From assembly GCA_003485325.1 (NCBI GenBank), contig DMZI01000032.1:64373-108655 (forward strand): a stretch of 44,283 nt of DNA, written 5' to 3'. This document shows, one piece after another, positions 8,721-15,455 of the stretch. The notes below the pieces were generated by a model. The model did not search any database and had not been told where the DNA came from. It saw only the letters and a program-made list of their open reading frames with translations. The position numbers and the translations under genes were made by a program. The DNA is from Desulfotomaculum sp. GTDB lineage: Bacteria; Bacillota; Desulfotomaculia; Desulfotomaculales; Nap2-2B. Position 1 is the stretch's first letter. Each line of letters begins with the position of its first letter.

Positions 8721-8922
8721 AGTTGATGCCCGGGGGTTGAGCTGCCCGGAGCCTGTTCTCATGACCATGCGGCAGCTTAACGCGATTCCATCCGGCATGA
8801 TAAAAGTACTGGTCAGCAATGCCGCTGCAGAAGAGAATGTCAGCCGCCTGGCCGAAAATAAAGGATGGAAAGTAAAAACAGAAAAAGATGGAGAAAATAC
8901 TATTCTCATCTTAACAAAATAA
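8710..8922 (+). CDS. yedF: TusA/YedF-like sulfur (selenium) carrier protein
   Basis: A 70-residue TusA/SirA-fold protein. The conserved CPEP motif (Cys12) in LSCPEPVLM is the persulfide/perselenide-carrying cysteine of the family. This is only the TusA-like domain; many selenium-type YedF proteins have a second DsrE-like domain, which is absent here. It overlaps the end of yedE and is followed by a terminator. The likely job is to accept a reactive sulfur or selenium atom delivered through YedE. Confidence 0.9.
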   Translation: MSIEVDARGLSCPEPVLMTMRQLNAIPSGMIKVLVSNAAAEENVSRLAENKGWKVKTEKDGENTILILTK

Positions 8923-8938
8923 CTTTTTAAAAAAACCT

Positions 8939-9375
8939 TTAGGCATGAAAATAAAGGGCATCCGTAAAGGAGCCCTTTTTTACTTCTATGAGCTGCCCTG
9001 ATTCGGAAGGTCCTGACTTTTGTCTGCGTATTGCCGCAACCAATAAGGCTAATATAAAGGCAAACCGAAATAAATAATTCCCGCATATTCTCTAAAAACA
9101 GGTATTATAACAAAAAAGAGGGTTGATAGATCCTTTATCATTATACCGGCGCAAAAAATCAAAATTCCCAGCGGCAGAACCAGAGGCCTGTAATCGTCAA
9201 TTTTGAATACCTTGCAATAAATGCTTAAAAATATGTATGCGTCAATGGCCACAGCAACCATAGCGCTGAAAGACCAGACAAAAAGCCAGACAGGATCAAA
9301 CCTTTGGGAAAAGACGCCTAATTCTATATTTCTGGTATAAGAAAAGGCAGGCACAGACTCCTCAATGTCCTTCAC
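8939..9375 (-). pseudogene. Spore germination permease (GerKB/GerBB type), truncated and frameshifted
   Basis: The frame from GTG 9375 reads like the C-terminal third of an endospore germination permease: an IELGVFSQRFDPVWLFVW helix, then a KIDDYRPLVLPLGI segment typical of the family, then a final hydrophobic helix. It stops early at 9049. A one-base frame change continues as LALLVAAIRRQKSG, the usual permease tail, running to a stop at 8939-8941. An in-frame stop at 9382-9384 and the absence of the first two thirds of the protein show the front is lost. Its tail overlaps the yedF terminator. Confidence 0.7.
8953..8984 (+). terminator. Terminator after yedF
   Basis: AAAGGGC (8953-8959) pairs with GCCCTTT (8972-8978) and a T run follows on the plus strand, 30 bases after the yedF stop. 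Confidence 0.75.
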
Positions 9376-9442
9376 CTAATCTCAGGCGAGGTCCCGGCGC
9401 ACTTCATAATCTCAAAAAAATGTTGGATTTTATGTTGGATAT

Positions 9443-9468
9443 AAAAAACCCTCATAAAAGTTATGAGG
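9443..9468 (-). terminator. Terminator after tRNA-Leu(UAG)
   Basis: CCTCATAA (9450-9457) and TTATGAGG (9461-9468) form an 8-bp stem. On the minus strand it is followed by GTTTTTTAT, directly downstream of the tRNA. Confidence 0.8.
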
Positions 9469-9479
9469 ATTAAAAGTCT

Positions 9480-9564
9480 TGGTGCGGGCGGCGAGAGTTG
9501 AACTCGCACGGGTATTACCCACTGGATCCTAAGTCCAGCGCGTCTGCCATTCCGCCACGCCCGC
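9480..9564 (-). tRNA. tRNA-Leu (anticodon UAG)
   Basis: The minus strand shows acceptor stem GCGGGCG/CGCCCGC, discriminator A, encoded CCA, a long variable arm, and anticodon loop CTTAGGA reading UAG. It is the second leucine tRNA of the window. Confidence 0.95.
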
Positions 9565-9661
9565 CTATTTTAAATTATAGCTTATAAACAGTCTACTATG
9601 ACGCCATCTTTTGTGTCAAGAAACCGGCCGGAAACGCATCCAGTAAAAATATTTCCATGTT

Positions 9662-9709
9662 TTGGCGCTGCCGGCACGCCGCTTTTAAGCGAACGGTGAA
9701 TACGGCGGC
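9662..9709 (+). repeat. Dispersed intergenic repeat, copy A
   Basis: About 41 of 48 positions match, in inverted orientation, a segment at 34501-34547 just past serS. The shared core includes GCCGGCACG and CGGTGAATACGGCGGC. This copy lies about 40 bp past the 3' end of the ABC permease gene. No coding function is evident. Confidence 0.7.
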
Positions 9710-9752
9710 ATAATAAGACCTGCTTCCTCTAAAGGGTGCTGTTTGAGCAATT

Positions 9753-10862
9753 TTACACAATCTTCTTCTTAAACCTCAGGGTGCTTAAAGTTACAAGCGC
9801 TACTGAAAAGATCAGCAGCGCAATTACTTGAGGATACAGGTACTCAACGCCGATGCCTTTTAGCGCTATTCCCCGGATTATTGTCAGGTAAAACGTCAGG
9901 GGAATTAAATCACCGATATACTGGATAACCAGCGGCATTGCTTCCCTGGGGAATAAAAACCCGGATAACAGTATGCTTGGCAGGATCACAAAAAATGACA
10001 TCTGGATGGCCTGCATTTGGGTTTTAGCCATTGTTGAGATGAATATGCCCAGGCCCAGGCTGGCCGTGATAAAAAACAGAGTCAGTATGTACAGTTCCAA
10101 AAGGCTCCCCCGCACAGGCACTTTGAAGACAAGCGCCCCAACCAGTAAAGCTACGGTAATTTGAATGTAGCCAAGGGCGATATAGGGGATTATTTTGCCG
10201 AGCATCAATTCGTAAGACCTCACCGGAGTGACGATAAGCTGCTCCAGGGTGCCCTTTTCACGTTCGCGAACTATGCCCATTGAAGTCATTAAAACCATGG
10301 TCATGGTAACAATAATTCCTAAAATGGCAGGAACCATGAAAAAGGCCGTGATCCCGTCAGGATTATACCAGGGACGTACCCTGATATCGTACGGCATATT
10401 TTTCAGGTTTGTTTTTTGAATAATTATTTTTTGAGATTTCAACAGTCCTATAGAGTTTGCCACAGCAACAGCCGATGTGGAAACCATATTGTCCGTTGCG
10501 TCTACAATTACCTGCACCTGCGCCGTTTGTCCCTTACGCAGGTTTTGGGCAAAATCTGGCGGGAAGATTATGCCGACTTTCGCATCACTGCTGTCGATCA
10601 TCTTAGTCAGGTCACTGTAACCTTTTGCCCGGCAGGTTATGTCAAAATAACCGGAAGCGCTGAATGAATCCAACAAATCCCTGCTTTCATAGGATAAGGA
10701 CTGGTCAAAAACAACCGTGGGGATGTGTTTGACCTCCGTTTGAATGGCAAAGCCGAATAGAAGCAGCTGGACCAGCGGGAGGGCAAAAACCATTGCCAGA
10801 GTCAGCCTGTCCCGTTTGATCTGCAAAAATTCCTTTTTTAATATAGCCAGCATTCTACTCAT
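9753..10862 (-). CDS. ABC-2 type exporter permease (YbhR/YbhS-like)
   Basis: A 369-residue ABC-2 permease. There is one N-terminal membrane helix (about 22-40), a large extracytoplasmic domain (about 45-170), then five or six helices. The signature EREKGTLEQLIVTPVRS lies before the helices of the second half. It is the last gene of the four-gene exporter and starts 5 bp after the upstream ATPase. YbhGFSR systems normally have two permeases; only one is present, so it probably homodimerises. Substrate is unknown; relatives export drugs, cations or lipids. Confidence 0.9.
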   Translation of the reverse strand: MSRMLAILKKEFLQIKRDRLTLAMVFALPLVQLLLFGFAIQTEVKHIPTVVFDQSLSYESRDLLDSFSASGYFDITCRAKGYSDLTKMIDSSDAKVGIIFPPDFAQNLRKGQTAQVQVIVDATDNMVSTSAVAVANSIGLLKSQKIIIQKTNLKNMPYDIRVRPWYNPDGITAFFMVPAILGIIVTMTMVLMTSMGIVREREKGTLEQLIVTPVRSYELMLGKIIPYIALGYIQITVALLVGALVFKVPVRGSLLELYILTLFFITASLGLGIFISTMAKTQMQAIQMSFFVILPSILLSGFLFPREAMPLVIQYIGDLIPLTFYLTIIRGIALKGIGVEYLYPQVIALLIFSVALVTLSTLRFKKKIV

Positions 10863-10867
10863 CCGAG

Positions 10868-11782
10868 CTACCCCGCTTTTTTCTTCATTTTGGACAAGTA
10901 AATAAAAATATCTTCCAAAGAAGGTTTTATTTCTTTCGCCTCTGCATTCATTAACTCATTAAACGGTTCCAGGCAGCTTTCCGAATCCAGCAGGATATGA
11001 AGCAGGGAACCGTGGATAGTGCACTCCCTCACATACGGTATTTTTTCTATCTCCTGTATTTTAGACATGGCATCCGGGTATTCCAGTTCGACAAGGCAGC
11101 CTTTGATGACACTGTTTCTCAGGTTGTCCGGGGTATCATTCGCAATCAGGCGCCCCTCGGAAATAAAAGCGATATTATTGCACCGTTCGGCTTCATCCAT
11201 AAAATGAGTGGTTACCATAACTGTCACACCTTCGTTAGCCAACCTTTGAATAATTTTAAAAAACATTCTCCTGCTGGTCGGGCTTATGCCGCTCGTAGGC
11301 TCATCCAAAAACAAAATTTGGGGACGGGAGATCAATGCGCACCCCAGCGCCAGCCTTTGTTTGAAACCGCCGCTTAAACCCGCGGCCATTTCATTTTCCC
11401 TGCCCTCAAGCAGTGACATCCCGATCATCTCCGTGATCCTCTTTTTTCTTTCCGAATAGGGAATGCTGTACATCCCCGAGTAAAACTCAAGGTTTTCATA
11501 AACGGTAAGATCGTCGTAAAGGCTGTATTTTTGAGACATGTAACCGATCTTCGATTTTATTTTCTCGGACTGCTTGGCTATATCATACCCGAGCACCGTA
11601 CCCGAGCCGGAAGTGGGTTCTAAAATTCCGCACAGCATCCTGATCGTGGTTGATTTTCCCGAACCGTTGGGTCCTAAAAAACCAAAAACTTCTCCCTGCC
11701 TGATCTTTAAGGTCAGCTGATCAACGGCTGTAAAAGATCCGAACATCTTGGTAAGATTGTCTGTTATTACGGCATACTCCAC
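10868..11782 (-). CDS. ABC transporter ATPase (second of two)
   Basis: A 304-residue nucleotide-binding protein. Walker A is GPNGSGKS (37-44), the signature LSGGFKQRL (136-144), Walker B LFLDEP (157-162), and the H-loop VTTHFMDEAE retains its histidine, so it should be hydrolysis-competent. It corresponds to the C-terminal half of YbhF, which is a single fused protein in E. coli. It sits 4 bp after the other ATPase gene and 5 bp before the permease, so the two ATPases probably form a heterodimer. Confidence 0.92.
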   Translation of the reverse strand: MEYAVITDNLTKMFGSFTAVDQLTLKIRQGEVFGFLGPNGSGKSTTIRMLCGILEPTSGSGTVLGYDIAKQSEKIKSKIGYMSQKYSLYDDLTVYENLEFYSGMYSIPYSERKKRITEMIGMSLLEGRENEMAAGLSGGFKQRLALGCALISRPQILFLDEPTSGISPTSRRMFFKIIQRLANEGVTVMVTTHFMDEAERCNNIAFISEGRLIANDTPDNLRNSVIKGCLVELEYPDAMSKIQEIEKIPYVRECTIHGSLLHILLDSESCLEPFNELMNAEAKEIKPSLEDIFIYLSKMKKKAG

Positions 11783-11786
11783 CCTG

Positions 11787-12677
11787 TCAACCCTTGCCCT
11801 TTCCTTCCTCGGTCAGGGAAACAAACACATCCTCGATCGTAGGCGACACTTCACCAAGCTGCAGTATTTCTATGTTTCCCGCCGACAGCCTTTCCACAAT
11901 AAAATCCCTGGCCCGGTTGAGATCACGGACCAGAATATGGTATTTATCGCCGAAAAACCCCGCATCAACTATTTCATCACACTCATTAAGGAAATCAAGC
12001 TCTTTTGCGCTGGATTTCAACTCAATTATTTTATAAGGGAAATTTCTTTTCAAATTGACCGGCGTGTCAACCATCAAAAAGTTCCCTTCACTCATAAAGG
12101 CGACTCTGGTGCAAAGTTCCGCCTCATCCATGTACGGGGTGGAAACAATTATTGTGATGCCTTCCTTATTCTGATCGTAGAGGATTTTCCAAAATTCTTT
12201 GCGGAATTCCGGATCAACTCCATAGGTCGGCTCATCAAGAATCAAAATATCCGGTTTGGTAATCAGGGAACAGCTCAAGGCTAGTTTCTGCTTCATCCCG
12301 CCGGAAAGATTATCCGCCAGGCGCGACTTGAAATCCATCAAGCCCGCCAGTTCCAATATTTCTTCCGTTCGCCGGGCAATTGTTTTTTTATCCAATTTAT
12401 ATAAAGAAGCAAAGAAATACATATTTTCGATGACCGTCAGGTCACCGTAAAGGCTGAATCTCTGGGGCATATAACCAAATATTGCCTCCTTGTTGCTCCA
12501 GGTCACTTTTCCGCTTGTAGGAGTAACAATATTGCATAGCATCCTGATCAAAGTTGTCTTGCCGGCCCCGTCAGGGCCAATCAGACCGAATATTTCACCT
12601 TCATTGACCTTTAAAGTTATATTGTTAACTGCGGTCAGGCCGCCGAATTTTTTGGTCAGCTCCTGTACTTCAATCAA
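11787..12677 (-). CDS. ABC transporter ATPase (first of two), atypical H-loop
   Basis: A 296-residue ATPase with Walker A GPDGAGKT (about 34-41), signature LSGGMKQKL and Walker B LILDEPTYGVDP. The switch (H-loop) histidine is missing: the motif reads VSTPYMDEAE where its partner has VTTHFMDEAE. The N-terminal ABC half of YbhF-type proteins carries a similar change. One site of the heterodimer may therefore hydrolyse ATP poorly. The gene overlaps the adaptor gene by 4 bp (ATGA type). Confidence 0.92.
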   Translation of the reverse strand: MIEVQELTKKFGGLTAVNNITLKVNEGEIFGLIGPDGAGKTTLIRMLCNIVTPTSGKVTWSNKEAIFGYMPQRFSLYGDLTVIENMYFFASLYKLDKKTIARRTEEILELAGLMDFKSRLADNLSGGMKQKLALSCSLITKPDILILDEPTYGVDPEFRKEFWKILYDQNKEGITIIVSTPYMDEAELCTRVAFMSEGNFLMVDTPVNLKRNFPYKIIELKSSAKELDFLNECDEIVDAGFFGDKYHILVRDLNRARDFIVERLSAGNIEILQLGEVSPTIEDVFVSLTEEGKGKG

Positions 12678-13672
12678 ACCTGCTCACCTTCCGGTGTAAA
12701 AACAACGTCAGCCGGCATGCCGGGTTTTAAAACCCCGTTCTCACTGTTTATCCTGATCTTAACGCCAAAAACAACGTTGGTCCTTTCCTGTCTAGTCTGG
12801 ATAGTTTTTGGCGTATATTCTCCCCGATCGCTTATTTCCTCAATGACGCCGCTATATTCGGCCGTGCTCCCATTAACGGTAAATTTCACTTTCTGGCCTA
12901 GTTTTATTTTGGGTAGGTCATCGGTAGACATATATACCTTAATCCACATATCACTAAGATTTGCAATAACAGCAACAGGAACTCCGGCCTGAATAAACTC
13001 CCCCTGCTCAAAATTTTTGGTCAGTACCGTACCGTCAATCGGACTGATTATCTTCGTATCCTCAAGCAAAGCCTCGGAGTACTTTAAAACAGCCTCACTT
13101 CTATCAAGTTCAACCCTTGCCGCCTTGATTACGTCCGGCCTGGAACCCAACTGAAGCAGTTTCAGCTTCGAGTTGGCCAGGTCAACCTGGTTCTGAAGTT
13201 GAGTTAAATTTGTTTTTGCCTTTTCAATTTCCGACTCGGAAAGAGCGCCTTGCTGATAGAGACTCTCGCTTCTTTCAAAATCTTTTTTCGCCTGGTCATA
13301 GTTTGTTTGGGCAATTTGAACACCAATTTTAGCGTCTTCTATTTCCTGTTCCCTGGCCCCGGAAATCAAATCGTCCAACTGCGCCTGCGCTTTTAAAACT
13401 CCCAGGGAGTCCCGCTCTTTTTGAGCGACCAGATCATTTCTGCTTATCACGCCAATAAGTTGATTTTTTTTAACCGGATCCCCCTCGTTAATTGTTAAAC
13501 TTTGCAGCGTACCCGCCAGTTTTGAGCATAAATTAACCTGGGTTGCTTCTATCGTTCCCGTGGCGGTCAGCTCGGGCGTTTTTCTTAAACTGCTCTGTTT
13601 TTCATATCCCCAGTAAGCGAACGCCGCCACAATAACAACAGATAAAATAACAATCAGATGTTTTTTGCTCAT
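12674..13672 (-). CDS. HlyD-family membrane fusion / adaptor protein (YbhG-like)
   Basis: A 332-residue periplasmic-adaptor-type protein. There is an N-terminal membrane anchor (about 4-20), a biotinyl-lipoyl-like beta segment (about 38-75), a long coiled coil (about 85-195), the second lipoyl half beginning at IISPIDGTVL, then a beta-barrel domain. It is the first gene of the exporter operon. In a Gram-positive host it would extend from the outer face of the membrane rather than span a periplasm. A leader with a palindrome and a terminator-like hairpin precedes it. Confidence 0.92.
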   Translation of the reverse strand: MSKKHLIVILSVVIVAAFAYWGYEKQSSLRKTPELTATGTIEATQVNLCSKLAGTLQSLTINEGDPVKKNQLIGVISRNDLVAQKERDSLGVLKAQAQLDDLISGAREQEIEDAKIGVQIAQTNYDQAKKDFERSESLYQQGALSESEIEKAKTNLTQLQNQVDLANSKLKLLQLGSRPDVIKAARVELDRSEAVLKYSEALLEDTKIISPIDGTVLTKNFEQGEFIQAGVPVAVIANLSDMWIKVYMSTDDLPKIKLGQKVKFTVNGSTAEYSGVIEEISDRGEYTPKTIQTRQERTNVVFGVKIRINSENGVLKPGMPADVVFTPEGEQV

Positions 13673-13707
13673 TTATGCGACTACACCTTTGCTTACAAAA
13701 TAGCCAG

Positions 13708-13736
13708 TTAAATAAAACCAGGCTTGAGTGCCTGGT
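13708..13736 (-). terminator. Hairpin with T tract in the hlyD leader
   Basis: ACCAGGC (13717-13723) and GCCTGGT (13730-13736) form a 7-bp stem with a 6-base loop. On the minus strand TTTTATTT follows. It lies about 40 bases before the adaptor start, so it could be an attenuator of the exporter operon or a remnant terminator. Confidence 0.55.
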
Positions 13737-13791
13737 CTCCCGGTCGTTCAGTTTTGAGGATCGATTGCACGATCGCCTTAAAATGCTGATA

Positions 13792-13803
13792 CCTAGTACT
13801 AGG
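13792..13803. promoter_or_regulatory. Perfect 12-bp palindrome, possible operator
   Basis: CCTAGTACTAGG is a perfect palindrome about 120 bp upstream of the adaptor gene, between the tRNA cluster terminator and the exporter leader. It may be a repressor site for the exporter operon. No matching regulator gene is adjacent. Confidence 0.4.
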
Positions 13804-13890
13804 ATATCTTAAGCAGCCTTTCCCGTCAATACTGTTTAATATTACTAAGTTCCTTGTATGTTTGAGACTTTACCCGGAGATTAAATGACA

Positions 13891-13924
13891 AAAAAAATTT
13901 ACGGAGCTGTTTTTACGGCTCCGT
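13891..13924 (-). terminator. Terminator of the His-Gln-Lys tRNA cluster
   Basis: ACGGAGC (13901-13907) pairs with GCTCCGT (13918-13924). On the minus strand AAATTTTTTTT follows, just downstream of tRNA-Lys. Confidence 0.8.
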
Positions 13925-13955
13925 TAAAAGCTTCTAAAATATTTTTAATAATTTT

Positions 13956-14031
13956 TGGTGAGCCATCGGGGACTCGAACCCCGGACACCCTGATTAAAAG
14001 TCAGGTGCTCTACCAGCTGAGCTAATGGCTC
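13956..14031 (-). tRNA. tRNA-Lys (anticodon UUU)
   Basis: Minus strand: acceptor GAGCCAT/ATGGCTC, discriminator A, encoded CCA, anticodon loop CTTTTAA. It is the last gene of a three-tRNA cluster. Confidence 0.95.
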
Positions 14032-14059
14032 ACAAAAGTTTAAACGGTATTTTACAAAA

Positions 14060-14135
14060 TGGCTGGGGCGGCTGGATTCGAACCAACGAAATAGCGGATC
14101 CAAAGTCCGCTGCCTTACCGCTTGGCTACGCCCCA
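14060..14135 (-). tRNA. tRNA-Gln (anticodon UUG)
   Basis: Minus strand: acceptor TGGGGCG/CGCCCCA, discriminator G, encoded CCA, anticodon loop CTTTGGA. It is the middle gene of the cluster, 3 bp from tRNA-His. Confidence 0.95.
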
Positions 14136-14138
14136 GTT

Positions 14139-14216
14139 TGGGGTGGAAGATGGGATTTGAACCCACGACCCCCAGAGCCACAATCTGGTGCTCTAACCAT
14201 CTGAGCTACATCCACC
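14139..14216 (-). tRNA. tRNA-His (anticodon GUG)
   Basis: Minus strand: extra 5' G(-1), acceptor GTGGATG/CTTCCAC, discriminator C73, encoded CCA, anticodon GTG. G(-1) and C73 are the histidine identity pair. As read, acceptor position 6:67 is a U-U mismatch. Confidence 0.95.
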
Positions 14217-14318
14217 ATAATAAAAAAGATCAAAAGACCTCTAGAAGCAAAGAAAAGTATACCACATAGTCCGGGAGAAAACAAGAACAAATCAGGATTC
14301 TTAAAAAACGGATTTAAT

Positions 14319-14600
14319 TTAGCGCAGTTCAGTCTTGACGGATAAAATCTCGGCTTTCCCCATACGCTCAACAAACCCTTCCACAGATGATAAAATACTG
14401 TTTACATAAGCGCTGTCATTGCTGACCGTAACCACGGCCAACAGGGAAACCTGCCACCTGTCCTGTTCGCCAACCTCGGCCACGGACACATTAAAACGTG
14501 CTTTTATTTGATCAATAATACTCTTCAGCAGCCTGCGCTTATCTTTTAAAGATTCAGACTGGCTGAAAAAAAGCTCAAGAGTCAGAAGCCCGATTATCAA
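14319..14600 (-). CDS. DUF503 family protein (YlxP-like)
   Basis: A 93-residue DUF503 protein when started at TTG 14600, which has GGGTGA 7 bases upstream and gives the family beginning (IIGLLTLELFF) and length; the open frame continues 17 codons upstream without support. The middle contains ESLKDKRRLLKSIIDQI and FNVSVAEVGEQDRWQ, hallmarks of YlxP. The Bacillus homologue lies in the nusA-infB-rbfA region; here it follows rsmG. Function is not established, but a ribosome- or RNA-linked role is suspected. Confidence 0.85.
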   Translation of the reverse strand: MIIGLLTLELFFSQSESLKDKRRLLKSIIDQIKARFNVSVAEVGEQDRWQVSLLAVVTVSNDSAYVNSILSSVEGFVERMGKAEILSVKTELR

Positions 14601-14666
14601 CAATAATTCACCCGATTTAAAAATTTTTATTGTAACTATCCTGAAAATCAACTTGCATTAGGGAGA

Positions 14667-15455
14667 TCAACTGCCTACGTGCTCATGTTCGCCTCTTTCA
14701 GTTTCTATTTTGATGGGTCTCTTTTTCGGCATCCCTGAACGCCTGGGATATTTAAGCGGCGTCGGATGCGTCTTTTCAATAACAATAAGTGTCCGTTCAT
14801 GCCCGAGATAAGGCAGAACCAGCTGCCTGATTTCCTTTAACGATCCTCCAAGAAGTGAAAGCAGCTGATCACACTCCTGCGCTTCAACTTCCGCATCCCG
14901 ACGGCCTTTTAAGGCAACCATGCGCCCTCCTACCCGAACCAGACCGAGACAGTATTCGGCGATCACCGGCAATGGCCCTACGGCCCTGCAAAAGGCAAAA
15001 TCAAATTGTTCGCGGTATTCTTTATTGTGGCTTACTTCTTCAGCCCTGCCGTATATTGTTAAAGTGTTGGAAAGTCCTAAACGCGATACCGTATCATTTA
15101 AAAAATCCGCCTTTTTTTTGGAGGTCTCGATCATGCTTAAAATAATCCCGGGTCTTACAATTTTCAGCGGTATTCCCGGGAGGCCTGCGCCGCTTCCGAC
15201 ATCAGCCACCTGCGGGCTGCCCTCAAGCGGGACAACGAGCAGACAGGCTAAAGAGTCTACAAAATGCTTCAGAGCGGCTTCCTTTTCAGATAAAATTCTG
15301 GTCAGATTTATTTTCTTATTCCCCTCAACAATTAATTTAAAGTAATTGTTGAAGAGTTCCTTTTGTTTGCCGTTTAAAATGATTCCCAGTTCTTCCGCGC
15401 CCTTCGAACACCAGTATTCCAGCTCACCATGATGATCAGATGGCTGTGCTTTCAT
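14667..15455 (-). CDS. rsmG: 16S rRNA (guanine527-N7)-methyltransferase
   Basis: A SAM-dependent methyltransferase of the RsmG/GidB family that methylates G527 of 16S rRNA. I choose ATG 15455 because GGAAAGGGG lies just upstream, giving 262 residues; the frame extends 10 codons further. The SAM-binding motif is VADVGSGAGLPGIPLK, and NLTRI plus KHFVDSL are the typical N-terminal motifs. The C-terminus has a basic extension (PKKRPIKIE) beyond the usual length of about 240. The start overlaps the mnmG end by 20 bp. Confidence 0.95.
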   Translation of the reverse strand: MKAQPSDHHGELEYWCSKGAEELGIILNGKQKELFNNYFKLIVEGNKKINLTRILSEKEAALKHFVDSLACLLVVPLEGSPQVADVGSGAGLPGIPLKIVRPGIILSMIETSKKKADFLNDTVSRLGLSNTLTIYGRAEEVSHNKEYREQFDFAFCRAVGPLPVIAEYCLGLVRVGGRMVALKGRRDAEVEAQECDQLLSLLGGSLKEIRQLVLPYLGHERTLIVIEKTHPTPLKYPRRSGMPKKRPIKIETERGEHEHVGS

